A stretch of 64,000 nt of DNA from Glossina fuscipes (Eukaryota; Arthropoda; Insecta; Diptera; Glossinidae): NCBI RefSeq assembly GCF_014805625.2, contig NW_023998415.1:35036447-35100446 (forward strand), in the 5' to 3' direction. This document shows, one piece after another, positions 49,590 through 61,317 of this stretch (positions are counted from its first letter, which is position 1; the number at the start of each line of letters is the position of its first letter). Below the pieces are notes generated by a model that saw only the letters and a list, made by a program, of their open reading frames with translations, had not been told where the DNA came from and did not search any database. Made by a program: the position numbers and the translations under genes.

Positions 49590-50210
49590 AGAATTGAACT
49601 CAAGATTGAAAAGCAAAGGAAGCATAATTTTTTTTGTAATGCATTGAGCTGTGATGAAAAATCGATATACTATGATAGTCCAAATTGCAAAAAATTATTT
49701 GTGAAACCCAACGAAGCAACGAACGAAACAATCTGTTCAACCGCAACGAAAACTAGTTATTACTGCTATACTTATATATTATGGCTTTGGCGTCTATCTC
49801 ATGACATACTTTTCAAGCGCTGTCTTGTCAATTACTTTACCGATAGAAATTAGTCAAATATGAAAGGAAATCTTATCACTATCAACCAAAAGACATGATA
49901 ACATAAATTTTCAATGAAGTTTTTTTAATTTCATCCACTATGCTTAACGCAAATTGAACCTCGCCTTGCCTTAATAGAACCTTTGTTTTGATGACGCCAC
50001 CATAGATTTAGTTTATCGATCAATAGTCCTTTAGAGAGTGAGAGAGGTGTTTCATCATCTGGCTTTGATGGCGAGCAGAATGGAATGGCATGCTTTTCAA
50101 GCGCTGAACAATTTTGCCGATTGCGAAACATGCACTTGAGTCAGACGAGAAAGATAAACTAGTCACTATGAACCAACCACAAGACATGATAATATGATTT
50201 TTCAACATCA
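49590..50210 (+). pseudogene. Decayed mariner transposase, catalytic region, with internal duplication
   Basis: KQRKHNFFCNALSCDEKSIY then YDSPNCKKLFVKPNEATN matches mariner ..RKSFLHRIVTGDEKWIYYDNPKRKKSWVKPGEPT; the first catalytic Asp (CDEK for GDEK) is still there. About 70 codons are open (49,644-49,853). Further right, a roughly 115-bp block is present twice (49,805-49,920 and 50,093-50,205), each starting CTTTTCAAGCGCTG and ending with GACATGATAA in a frame reading RHDN, which corresponds to the second catalytic motif HDNARPH. Frameshifts and stops make it dead. Confidence 0.7.
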
Positions 50211-53015
50211 AAATCCAGGAACCTTACAAGTTCTGCAGTTTGATGTGCCATTTCAGCCAAAGAATTGCCTGACAATCACTTCTTTCTATCGAGGATTTGT
50301 AACTTGTTTTAACAGCAAGAAATTATATTACCTCTCAATAGATCATCAAAAGGAGTAGTGTTTGTTTTAAGCATAATGACTCTGCTGCTAGTAATTAAGT
50401 AATTAATTAAAATTAAAACCTGCCACAGAGCGCGATGGATTCAAGTTTAAAAATTATTGAAAACATGAAGCCATTATTGCTTTAAGTTGACAAAATCTGG
50501 CAACCATTTAAGCGTAACTAACCTCGAAGATGGGCCCTTTTTTTTTTTTTTTTAACTCCAACCATATTTATTGTTTTTACGACCTTTGTTGCGGGGGGGT
50601 TGCTCGGTTGGAACAAAAAAAAAAAAAGAAAGAAGAGTCGAATACATATTTATTGTTGCATACGCTTCATTTACTGCCAACCATCTGATCGATAAAGTAT
50701 GGTATGAAAGGCAGGACAATGACAATGCTTGTAAGGATAAAAGAACTCTCGAAAGAGATATTTGTTGAATATATTTATTGAATATGTATATGTTATATAA
50801 AAAAAAGGAAAAAAGAAAAAAATAAAACTTATTATAAAAATGGATTGAACAATAAGGAAATTTTTATGCGCAAAGCGCGTCTTTTGCAAACGAAATCAAT
50901 TAAAGAAAAGTCGAATATTGTTTACCCTCTAATGGAGTTTCAATGTATTCCCAATTAATTTGTAATTTTTAATATTTTTCTTTTATACAAATAATAATTT
51001 CTTTCAACTCAGGTGTAGAAATTTACTTTCAATGAAATGTGTTTTGTTTTCCCGAAAAGAGGTTTCCTTCTTTCGTATAACAAAACCAATTAAACGGCAC
51101 TTATATACACAAGCATACAATTAGTGAAATACGTGTATAACTTTCTCAGACCGATATTGTGAAAAGAAAGAATAATTGAAAGAGAAATAAATGAACGAAC
51201 GAATGAATGAATGAATGAATGAATGAATGAATGAATGAATGAGTGAGTGAAAAGTAAACAACCCTTGTAAACAAAATGCTATGGTACCGTAAACAAAGCG
51301 AAAAGAAAACAACAAAATAAGAAGCTTTAAACGAATCTGCGATACTTTTTAACACCAAAAAACAGATTCAATCTTTTTCACTCATCGTTAAAAGATGATA
51401 TTATACTACATTAGTTATTTCGTTTTTCGATCAATTACATAGATTCCATCCGAGTCCATTTCGTAAGGTCCGTTTGTCAATGAGTTTAGGTTCTTTCACT
51501 TCTGAGCAACAACAAATTATAAGTAAATGTTACTCTAAGTGATGATTGAATAAAAGCATAAAAGTGCATTTTATTTTTAATTAAAATGCTTTCAGAATTT
51601 TGAAAAATTAAAAAAAAAAAAAAAACAAATGAAATCATTTTTATATATTTTCAAAATCTTTTCCGCTTATTTTTACCAGTTTAGAGTGTACAACTTTTAA
51701 CACCATTGACCGTATCATATAATATTTATAGTCATAGTCACACTACAAATTAAACATTTTACGTGCCACGAGACAGACAGACAGATAGACAGACAAACAG
51801 ACAGACAGACAGACATGTTACACATGCTTACTCCCGTTTCAACAATATATTGGGCCATTGACACTGTCAAGTTGTCTACTGATAATAAAGTAGAAATCCA
51901 AATACGTATGCACATTATATGAAATAGACATGAATACATGTATGCACATTGAAGGCAGTTATAGAAAATAACATTTGTTGAAAGTACGGAAATTCTAGTA
52001 AATGTAGACAAAAGAACAATACAATCACTCTGTTCAAATTGGAATTTATTCTGTGATAATGAAAAAAAAAAAATAAAAAAATAAATAAATAAATAAATAA
52101 ATAAAAAAAGGAAAAGGGACAAATAAAAAGTATCCACTGTCCACTATCCACTGTTTAATAGGTATTTTCATACATACACCCTTACTTGCATATATCTTAT
52201 ACGCCATGAACGGCAAAAGATTACCAATACCCAATAGATAATACGACCAGTTGTCGTAGAGGGTGCAAATTTATGGTCTACAGTAAGTGCCAACGTACTC
52301 TCAGTTTCGATTATAAATTCTTTTCTCTCTCAGTCAAAGATATAAAATTATTTGAAACGGTTTTTTTAATAATTGCACTGCATGCATTTCGCTTTCATAT
52401 CGTTAAAGCAATAGCTTCAGCGAAAGCCTACAAAATGCTCTAAATAGTAATATGTTTAATGACGCGTGGATTTGTGTATGTAAGTGATTGTGTTTTTTTA
52501 CTTTTTTTTTTTCTTTGTTTTATATACATAAACTAATAAGTATTAAGCCCGATACTCCAACTAATATTGATTAACTTCAAATCGGATAAGAGTATGAATT
52601 GCTTAAATGTGAACTGTGAAATCTGCAAATTTTCAACTCCTTGAAGATCAATATTCTCTAGATGATTTAATGGAGGCATGTCTGTTCCCTTCTTACATAA
52701 AAATTAAATAAAATAAAATGAAGATATTCCTCAGATTAACACTCATTCATCATGGCTCAATAATTATTCAAGAAATCTTAATAAAAGAAAAATCTTCAAT
52801 ATTTTTACAGCGATTCGCTGAAATGACTAAAAATCGGAAATTTTGAAAAGCATAAAGCTTATAAGCAACACAGGTTATCGGCTATATTTTGAAAAAGAAA
52901 ATTGGACATTGAGTCGATTAGTTTTAACAAAGTAATATGATTTTGCGTTATTTAGCTCATCTCAAGACGTTCCGAATGCGACTCATCCTTTATAATAAGA
53001 AAAAAGTTTAAGCAA
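50211..53015. other. Spacer with tetranucleotide microsatellites
   Basis: Oligo-T at 50,537-50,554, oligo-A at 50,616-50,628, (GAAT)n at 51,192-51,250, oligo-A at 51,610-51,625, (ACAG)n with variants at 51,772-51,815, (AAAT)n at 52,079-52,106. Minus-strand frames of up to 140 codons at 51,715-52,234 are low-complexity products of these repeats. Confidence 0.5.
51192..51250. repeat. (GAAT)n microsatellite
   Basis: About twelve GAAT units flanked by GAAC and GAGT variants. On the minus strand it yields a fortuitous Ser-Phe-Ile-His repeat frame. Confidence 0.95.
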
Positions 53016-53921
53016 TCACAAAGAATGCACGTTTTTGGGAAAATTCCGAGGGAAAGACTTCTTTTTGAAATCCATTGGTGTGTCAATATTTGTTGGGCAT
53101 AATGAAGGCACAAGGTGAAGGTTAACAAGCGAATAGTGCTGATGATAACATTGTCGACTTGCTTCTATAATTTTCTCATCAGTTCTCCTCCGATTGTATC
53201 GTTGAAGATCCAATTTTTCCATGATATCGTCCATAATTACGGACGCAAAAGCAGCAGACCTCGCCGCTAAATCAGATACCTAGACATCCAAAGTGTTTTA
53301 ATTTTATCATCGCATCTTGTGATGTTAGTCCTGCATTTGTTGAAGATGGTCGAGCTCGAAGTCAAAGGTTTTCGGATAGCTTCTAACGCAGCCCACCTAT
53401 CAATGACAATAACAACTTTGTGTTTGCCTTTATAAACAAGATTCGTTGCTGGGTGGGTTGAAGTGTTTTCGTGAAGTACGTGATTAAGCAGAATTTGTGC
53501 TGAAGTGTCTACCACACTATGGGCAGGTAACAGATCCGTTCGATTTAAACTCATATAGGAGATGCCAGAGAACATTGTTACCAATTGTTCCAGTACCTTA
53601 GGTTTGTCTTCAACTAAATTCCTGAAGATGTAACAAAGAGAGCGTAATGTCCCAATAGCAGTATTTCGCAGCCTCTGGAGGGTTAAGACCAAAATTACGG
53701 GAAATTTTTTGAGAAATGTTCAGTCTCTTTGCAACATACAAAACCGTAGTCGATTGCGGTTGGTGACCAATAATAATCTTTTTCACATTTTCGCCGAGAA
53801 TAGATTTGTTTGAGTTAAGAAGCTTGGGGATAATTTTGACTTTTAATTCACAAAATCCATTTTCTAAAGCGGAGAGACTAGCTTTAGCTAAGATATTGTT
53901 GATAGGTGTGGTGCGAAAAGC
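53016..53921 (-). pseudogene. Importin-alpha-like (ARM repeat) pseudogene
   Basis: Three frame segments in order on the minus strand resemble fly importin-alpha. (1) 53,921-53,695: PKLLNSNKSILGENVKKIII, in the place of the ARM sequence ..LLQS...LAEQAVWALGNIAG. (2) 53,692-53,267 (142 codons open): LRNTAIGTLRSLCYIFRN for LRNI.W.MSNLCRNK, then HSVVDTSAQILLNHVLHENT for QAVVDS.AVPRLVKLLQ.., ending KIKTLWMSRYLI. (3) 53,266-53,016 after a frameshift: DLAARSAAFASVIMDDIMEK then LDLQRYNRRRTDEKIIEAS for the C-terminal ..MVEE.GGLDKLE.LQ.HENEEVYKKAYAI. About 300 codons remain of the usual 520 or so, with an internal deletion and no importin-beta-binding N-terminus. No introns are evident, so a decayed retrocopy is likely; a fast-evolving importin-alpha duplicate is the alternative. 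Nuclear import adaptor is the family role only. Confidence 0.55.
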
Positions 53922-54219
53922 TTAGGTACTTACTCAATAAAAAAATGCTTGCGATCCACAATAAGATCAATACATCAAGTGAATAACATTAATTTTCATT
54001 TTGTAATTCAATATCGTATTCGAGCTAGAGGTAAACTGTTAAAGTATTCGACTTAGTCGCTCTCTTTAGATTTTTTTTTAATTTGTTTTCAATGTTCAGT
54101 TGACATAAATGATCGAATAATAAGAACTATGAAACTTTTCAATTTGAATTTCTATTCTTTTTTTTTACAGCATAGAGAAAAAACTTTTAGATTTAGACGG
54201 TATTTTACAACCTACATAA
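53922..54219. other. Short spacer, nothing recognised
   Basis: AT-rich, oligo-T near 54,070 and 54,158. Confidence 0.4.
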
Positions 54220-54505
54220 TATGTGTGATACAAGGGTGCATTAAGTTTGTGCAACTCACACAAGGACTTGAGATATAGCCACTTTTTACATCTGTCTATC
54301 TGTCCGCCTTACTTTCTTGTGTTCAACCGCCCTGTTCGGATCCAAAGACGAACGCTATTGAAAATGGTTCGTATTGGACCACCTATTTTTTGACTGTTCG
54401 CCATACAACGGCCTGTATTGAAAACTCGATACGTGAATAAGGTGGTATAGGGTATTTAGTTATGGGCCGCGGCCAACTATAGTATTCTCGCTTGTCTTGA
54501 ATTCG
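54220..54505 (+). repeat. DINE-1/INE-1-like repeat, family 1
   Basis: CAAGGGTGCATTAAGTTTGT, AAGGACTTGAGATATAGCCA, CTGTCTATCTGTCCGCC, AAAGACGAACGCTATTGAAA, GTGGTATAGGGTATTTAGTT, ATGGGCCGCGGCCAACTATA, GTATTCTCGCTTGTCTT. The last two blocks form the family-1 stem-loop end (GGCCGCGGCC core). Confidence 0.68.
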
Positions 54506-57500
54506 TTCATTCGCATAAATTAAGGGATATACATATACAAAATCTTTTGTGTTTAAATTTTTTTCTTATATGTGAACACCGCCTGTATTTATGTGGTTGC
54601 GTGTTTATGTGAATGTAGGTGGGTGAATGTCTAGTCAAGATAAAATCCATTTATTATGAATTTACCTAATAAGGTTTATTCCGCTTTTACAAAATATATA
54701 TAGAAGTTGTCTACATGAGCGTAAAAAAAAAAAAACTTTTCTTTTTCATTCGTTATTGTAGCAATTTTAGATTTCATTTCTGTACATATGTGTGTGATAG
54801 AAAATGAAGAAATATTGATAAAGTATTGTTGTATTCAATATTCTGTTTTCCTAACAACAGTTAAAAAGTATACATACACCTTGAATATTTTCTTCTTCAT
54901 TTATTTTTCTATTTTCCTTCTTCTTAATCAACATAAAATATTTTATCGAGTTAATCATACTCAAAATATATTGATCGCTGGTAATCCCGAGATAGAGTGT
55001 TGAGAGAGAAGAAATCAAATTTCGAAATGATTTAAGTAACCTGGTTCCAGGCCCGTGAGCCTTAATTAAAATATAGAATTGAAAGACGAATTAAATAAAA
55101 CCGTTAGTCAGGTATCTTTGAAAGATATGTAACAAAATCCAAGCCGTACCATGGAATTCATGTTATTTGCTTTGCCTTGAATAAGACACAATAACTTTAA
55201 TATATATTTAAATGCGTAGAGAGCATTCAAAATTCGGCTTATAATGACAGTAGCTTACCGCATTGTCTTTATATATAGTTATATAAATATATTTCATAAT
55301 GTTTGGGGAAAATGTTTCTCGCATGTTAGAAACATATAAGCGTAAAGGAAAATGTATGTGATTGCATACATTGTGCAAACCTATTTTTGTAGTTGTTGCA
55401 TATAAGTCTTGGCTCGTCACTCAGTTATTTAGTGACTTACACAAAATTATGTACATAAGTGTCGTATATGTGTTTATATATATGTTTATGTATATGTGCA
55501 TATCTATATATATATATATATAACATAATATAATGTATTTTATATATTTATAAATAAACGTGCATATGTAAATGTTGTTGACTAGCGCTTACAAGAGCCA
55601 CTTAAGTTACGCTGCATTGCTATTTTTAGTTTTGCTTCGGTTTTTCTATTTACTATTTTTCGCTCTTTCTTTTTTAATAACCGTTTTATTTCCGTTTCTT
55701 TTTTTTTTTTTTTACTTGCCGTACCGAGTTCAAAAGCTATTACCCTGAAGGCTGTAGTAGTTATATCGGGCTCTATGACAGGTGAACGTATAGTAGTATA
55801 TGTACATGGCAACATTAACTAAAACCTATGACGAAAAAAAGAAGTTATATCCGGCATGTAACGAATTTCTAGAACCTATCAGTTATTATTTTCCTTTTTT
55901 TTAAATTTTTTTATTTCATTTACTAATACAAATGTAATCTTGTATTATACGACGCACATACACACATAAGCATGCTACATTATTTGTGAACTGTACGGTG
56001 AAGTTTCGTATATAAATTTGCATTATATATGTCCGTTCCACACTATATGACCAAAAATAGTAACACACACCTACGTGTATATGCATACTAAAGAAACATA
56101 TTGCTACCCAAATTTGGTAATTATGGACTTATGGACTAAATACGACTTAAGGAAATTAAGAGGCTTGTCTGAAGCGTAAAGTAATCATTATTTTAACAAT
56201 TAAGCGGATATAGTTAATCCGGCTCCTTTAGTGCTTCTGATCAAAGGCACGCACTGAGTTAAAGGGATTTGTAGTAAGTGCAATCCGTTGTCTACTTGTA
56301 TGTACCCTTTGTGATGGCTATAATAAAATGAGAAATAATATGACGCCAGGTAATTGCGTGCTTATTATAGTACTTGCCACATGTATATATATATGTTTAG
56401 GTGTTTGTTTGCGTGCATGGCTTGGCGCACATGTGTGTAGATGTGAATGAATCTTATGGAAAAACTTCAGGTCCTTAAGACTAGCTGGGTGGAATTTAAA
56501 TAAACGTTGGCCGGGAGTGAAATTTCGTATATAAGAGTTTGCGGTTGTGTTGTTTTAACCCTGACTCTGTTAAATGAAATTTTGCATTTTTTTTTTTTGT
56601 TTTTTTTTTTTTTCGTTTTATCTCTTTTTCCTTAGGAAAAAAGGCATATACGTATATAACAATCTAACCGCATACATGTATCAACTTGTAGTGCTTGTGT
56701 ATGTGTAAATACATGCATGCAACATTATTGCCATGTTTATGGATTGCATATTGTAACATTGTGTTGTATCATATAAGGACATATGTTATTGTATATGAAG
56801 TGACTATGCATGTGTGCATGCCTGGCTATATCTTCTACTTTTCACTCTACACATTTGAAGTGTTGTAAATTAATGTAAAATAAAGGAAAACAACATTTAA
56901 TTACTTTCCTGCAAACTGCAAAGAGAACGAATAAATAAATCTACGTTGCTTAAGGATACGGACAGAGATAGCTCATCTACTAATTAACTTTCATCAGTAG
57001 TTGCTAAAAGTGTCGAAGAGTTTCACTCATAATATTATACTCTCATCCTTCTCGTATAAGCTGATACTTTTTTCCTTTAATAAATCTTTTGTTACCAATT
57101 AACTGTAAATGCATTTAATACGTGTCATAGCAATCTTGTAACCGCGTTAGGCATATTTGTGTTTTATTTTTTTATAATTTGATCGCAGAACTTTTAATGA
57201 ATATACATCAGGCATAAATAAGTGTCGCGATAAATGACTCTAGGGTCAAATGGAAGAAACTTTTATTAAATGAATATTTATTTAAATTTTATGCAGTTAT
57301 TATAATTAAATGTGTGTAAGTGTATACAAAATATGTACACAATATATGTAAGTATATATATCTAGCGAACGATATGTCTGTACAAATTTTGTTTGAAAAA
57401 AAACCGTATGAAACATACATACGTATTGTATTATTGATCAATTAGAATTTCTATTTCGATTTAATCCATCTTGTAATCAGTCTGTCTCTTCGCCTATCTC

Positions 57501-58801
57501 TTCTTGACCCAAGAAACATTTAGATAGAAAGTTGGAAGCCAATGTTGAAGTTTGCAAACAAAATGTGTGAAGGTCAATACGAATTTAATTAAAAAAGATA
57601 TTTATCAACTACCTTAATAGAGTTTTTTGCAAGACCCCACTTATTGTCACTTGTTTGAGTTGCAAGCCTAGTTCATCCAAATTACAAAATTTAGTTTTTA
57701 TAAACCTTATATAAATCAGAAATGCTATTAAATTTATACAGAAAAGTTAAAATTTTCCCTTCGTGAGTTTCATTGCAAAATTTGCATGTCAACGACAGCC
57801 GAGCCGACCTTTCGCAAAATGGTGTACTTAGAAAGCGTACGATGGCGAAACTAAACTATTCGCCTACTTTCGCGTACATCATGCGAATCTTTATGAAGAA
57901 ATCTTTCAAATCAAATGACCTCACATGAAACATCTATAAATTTATTATAAAAATATGAGATTCCTCATATTGCCACTTGGATACATATTTATTGTCTGAT
58001 TACGTTATTATCGTTACCACATTGATTCGAAATTTTTAATAATTTTCCTACGTAATCTTCACTGGGATTGTTTTTCATCTTCGTCATCACATGAACATAG
58101 ATTGTAACTAAAGCGCTGAACACAATAATAATTTCATTATGGGTTCTTATTAGAATTCACTTAAGGGTTTATTTTGTGCTTACACAGTTCAATTCATTAA
58201 ATATACTATAAAAAATAAATCCCAATCATATACGCAAATAATCGACATAATCTAACTGAACCCTTTCAAACTGAAAAGGGTTTACCTTCACAGTTTCTTT
58301 TTTTATGATAGTAAGGGCGTGCGAAAAGACGTATAAGGAAGGGTATGAAGTTATATTTGAATAAAGCTAGCAAAGACACGAACCATATTATTATTATTTT
58401 TTATTTTTTTCTTTCAGAGCTCTGTAAAGCAGAATTCTATTAAACGAAGTCTCGAAGACTTTGAAAATTGCCGTACTTAACATAATATAGGCTAACATAT
58501 CAGCTAAATTTGAAAGGTCACTGAGGGCAAACCATGTCCTGTGAAAAAATGAAATTAGGACAGACTGAATCCTGTGTTAATAGCCTTTAACAACAAGTGA
58601 CTCAGACCTGGACAAGCAAAACGCAAGCACTAAATTTACAACCGCTGATTAATAAAAATGCCAAAATAACTAATTAAGTCAGTGTTAAGTATTATAACTA
58701 ATCCAATTTTGGAAATTAAAAGGTAGAAGCAAGTGCTCCTTCATAGTAAATTTCGCTATAGGTTCTTTAATATCTCTTCCTTATACCCTGCAAAACCTGT
58801 T
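54506..58801. other. Long AT-rich spacer, no gene recognised
   Basis: TA/TG-rich stretches near 55,500-55,525, oligo-T at 55,690-55,712 and 56,587-56,615. A possible scrap of the dispersed repeats at 57,455-57,510 (CGATTTAATCC..CAGTCTGTCTC). CTTTCGCAAAATGG...CTTTCGCG near 57,810-57,890 is a loose imperfect repeat. No coding signal seen. Confidence 0.45.
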
Positions 58802-59615
58802 CGTTTTTAGTTGAGTACAGCTGCAGCATATAGGTGCAGCATGCACTTAGCTGAATGCAGCGCTGCACTTGAATAAAAAGCGTTTTTAGCTAAATGCAGC
58901 GCTGCACTTAGATTAATACAGGTTTTTAGATGAATGCAGCGCTGCACTTGGCCGAATGCTGCACTTAGCTGAATGCAGCGCTGCACTTAGACTAATACAG
59001 GTTTTTAGCTGAATGCAGCGCTGCACTTAAATTAATACAGATTTTTAGATGAATGCAGCGCTGCACTTAGCCGAATGCTGCACCTATCTAAATGCAGCGC
59101 TGCACTTAACTGAATGCAGCGCTGCACTGAGACTAATACAGGTTTTTAGCTGAATGCAGCGCTGCACTTAAATTANNNNNNNNNNGCACTTAGTTGAATG
59201 CAGCGCTGCACTTAGACTAATACAGGTTTTTAGCTGAATGCAGCGCTGCACTTAAATTAATACAGGTTTTTAGATGAATGCAGCGCTGCACTTAGCTGAA
59301 TGCAGCGCTGCACTTAGACTAATACAGGTTTTTAGCTAAATGCAGCGCTGCACTTAGATTAATACAGGTTTTTAGCTGAATGCAGCGCTGCACTTGAATA
59401 AAAAAGCGTTTTGAGCTGAATGCAGCGCTGCACTTATATTAGTACAGGTTTTCAACTAAATGCTGCACTTATCGGATTGCAGCGCTGCACTTAGATTAAT
59501 ACAGGTTTTCAGCTAAATGCAGCGCTTATTTAAAAACGCTTCTCTAGCTAAGTGCAGCGCTGCATTCAACTAGAAACGTTGCATTCGGCTAAGGGCAGCA
59601 TTCATCGTTAAAAAT
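58802..59615. repeat. Palindromic-unit minisatellite with inverted right end (foldback-like)
   Basis: About 19 copies of a unit with the perfect 12-bp palindrome TGCAGCGCTGCA. Long units are about 40 bp (GCTGAATGCAGCGCTGCACT then TAGACTAATACAGGTTTTTA) and short ones about 22 bp. Interrupted by ten Ns at 59,176-59,185. From about 59,532 to 59,615 the unit is on the other strand (CTAAGTGCAGCGCTGCATTC), so the array has inverted ends: CGTTTTTAGTTGAGTACAG at the left and its near reverse complement CTGCATTCAACTAGAAACG at the right. No reading frame. Confidence 0.85.
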
Positions 59616-59839
59616 TGTGCATGAAAGAAAATTTTCAAAGTGTTTAAAAATAGTTGCCATAAGCAGAATTTGAATTTGTTTAATCTGTTTGAGAGGTATT
59701 TTCATGTAGATGTCCACAAAAATATTTTACGTTGTTTAATATATTCGGAATAGACTTTGAAATTTAACTATATCTTAATTTTAATTATTTAACAGATCTC
59801 TGTTAAGGCGTTAACAGAGCTTTGTTAACAGAAACCGTA
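59616..59839. other. Spacer with TTAACAGA palindromic motifs
   Basis: TTAACAGATCTCTGTTAA (about 59,791) and GTTAACAGAGCTTTGTTAAC (about 59,810) are near-perfect palindromes. A diverged relative lies at 60,600-60,700. Confidence 0.45.
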
Positions 59840-60035
59840 TGTGTCCTTGCTAGTTAAATTCGAATTTATCGTCACACCCTTTATTAATTATATTACTGCT
59901 GTTGAAAATGGTAGCGTATCGGACTACTTCTTCAACCGCTTCCTATATAACGAATTATATCATACCTTCAAATCGGAAGTCATGTGTATAACTGTAGGGT
60001 TGTGTAGAGTATTTTATGCTCTACGACCCGTTATT
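59840..60035 (+). repeat. Degenerate family-1 repeat end
   Basis: GCTGTTGAAAATGGTAGCGT, ATCGGACTACTTCTTCAACC, CTTCCTATATAACG and TGTAGGGTTGTGTAGAGTAT follow family-1 order (GCTATTGAAAATGG..TCGAACCACTTTTTCGACC..CCATATA..GTGTAGGGT). The 81-codon frame over it is fortuitous. Confidence 0.42.
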
Positions 60036-61089
60036 ATTTTCTATTTCAATTTTTTTATCAATAATCCACACAGATCTAATATCTGATTTAGATTCTTTTT
60101 TCTCTTGGTTTAATTTTTAACACGTAGAACTTCTTCCTTACCATAAATTGAATTATAGACAAAGTAAAACGACTAACGCCATTTCCTAACGGAACTTTGT
60201 GATAGCCCTAACAATTGTCTTCACCACCTGATTTATTAAGCAAAAGTTTTTCATAGCTCTGTCCATATCTCAATGTATCGTTGTTATTTATTGGGGATGA
60301 GTTATGACTATTCGCCTTATTCCCAGCGGGCTTCTACTTGGCCCAATTTTGTATTTCCGCGCCTCTTTTTACACCTCCATTTATGATTTTCGGAAACTAA
60401 CAAGCTCGTTTTAGTGTAAAATTTTTCCATAAACAAATTCTCCGAGCAAAACTTAATATAACCTGCACATCGTTGGAAAGGCTACTAATAAAGGATTCAC
60501 AATTTACATAAAGGCATGTTTTGTTTATAATATTTTGCAAAAAAATTTTCGAAAAGTTCCATTTTCCTTGCATTTTGAGTTAAATCCCTCCAAGATTTCG
60601 GGTAACAAAATCCTGTTAACGGCTTTACAGAGGTCTGCAAAAAGATTTTAGTTTGTCCCTTTGCTAGTTATATTTAAATATAACTTCACACCCTTCGTAT
60701 AAAGTACGATCGTAATCAGAAATTGTATAGACGATCCTAGGTGTAATTCCGTCACCGGGCGAGCATTTACCATAAATTGAAATTATTGCGGCGAATAGTA
60801 ATTGAAGCATGAGCTGATAGTCACGTTTGATATTTCTGTAGGCTATGATTCTCTTTCTCTTTCTTTAAAATGATGACTAAAATCAAAGCATTGAATTTGA
60901 TTTCATGAAACGATGTCGATTTCGAGCACCAATATAAATTACTAGAATTATATGATGTAATGCCAATACGATTTGCTGTCTCAGATGGTATGCTATTACA
61001 GCTTCACTCTAAATGCGATTATATATCGTACATATCGTGAAACTGACATAATATAAGAATAAATGCAAAATTCTATTTTTAGAATAACG
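60036..61089. other. Spacer, no gene seen
   Basis: Holds the second copy of the repeat pair (60,600-60,700: CCTGTTAACGG, GTCCCTTTGCTAGTTATATT, AACTTCACACCCTTCG). Otherwise unrecognised. Confidence 0.4.
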
Positions 61090-61192
61090 CAGATTACGTT
61101 CATCAACATGAAAAGTCACTACAGTCGTTCACAGCTTGAAAATAAGGATCTATTCTTTCGACGCAGAATTCATACACTGCCGGAAAGATGGG
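61090..61192 (+). pseudogene. Possible mariner C-terminal remnant
   Basis: One frame reads ITQITFINMKSHYSRSQLEN then KDLFFRRRIHTLPERWE. The last part resembles mariner C-termini (FF..GI..LPERW.K). It ends at a GT followed 50 bp later by TTTTAG, so a short-intron exon of a host gene cannot be ruled out. Confidence 0.33.
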
Positions 61193-61317
61193 AGTAAAAT
61201 GTCTTTTAATTTTTTTTCTTTTTTTTTTTAACATTCAATTTTACGATTTTAGCAAAATAACGGAATACGTAAGTACACATGCGACATGCACTTGTGTACA
61301 TATCTAAGCTTTTTTTT

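Noticed and set aside
51121..51358. Ser-Phe-Ile-His repeat frames
   Set aside because: Translation of the (GAAT)n microsatellite.
51715..52234. Minus-strand frames of 62-140 codons rich in Phe, Leu, Tyr and a Cys-Leu-Ser-Val repeat
   Set aside because: Produced by the (ACAG)n and (AAAT)n microsatellites and oligo-A tracts, not by a membrane protein gene.
58802..59615. CRISPR-like array
   Set aside because: Units are contiguous palindromic minisatellite repeats with no unique spacers, in a eukaryotic genome.
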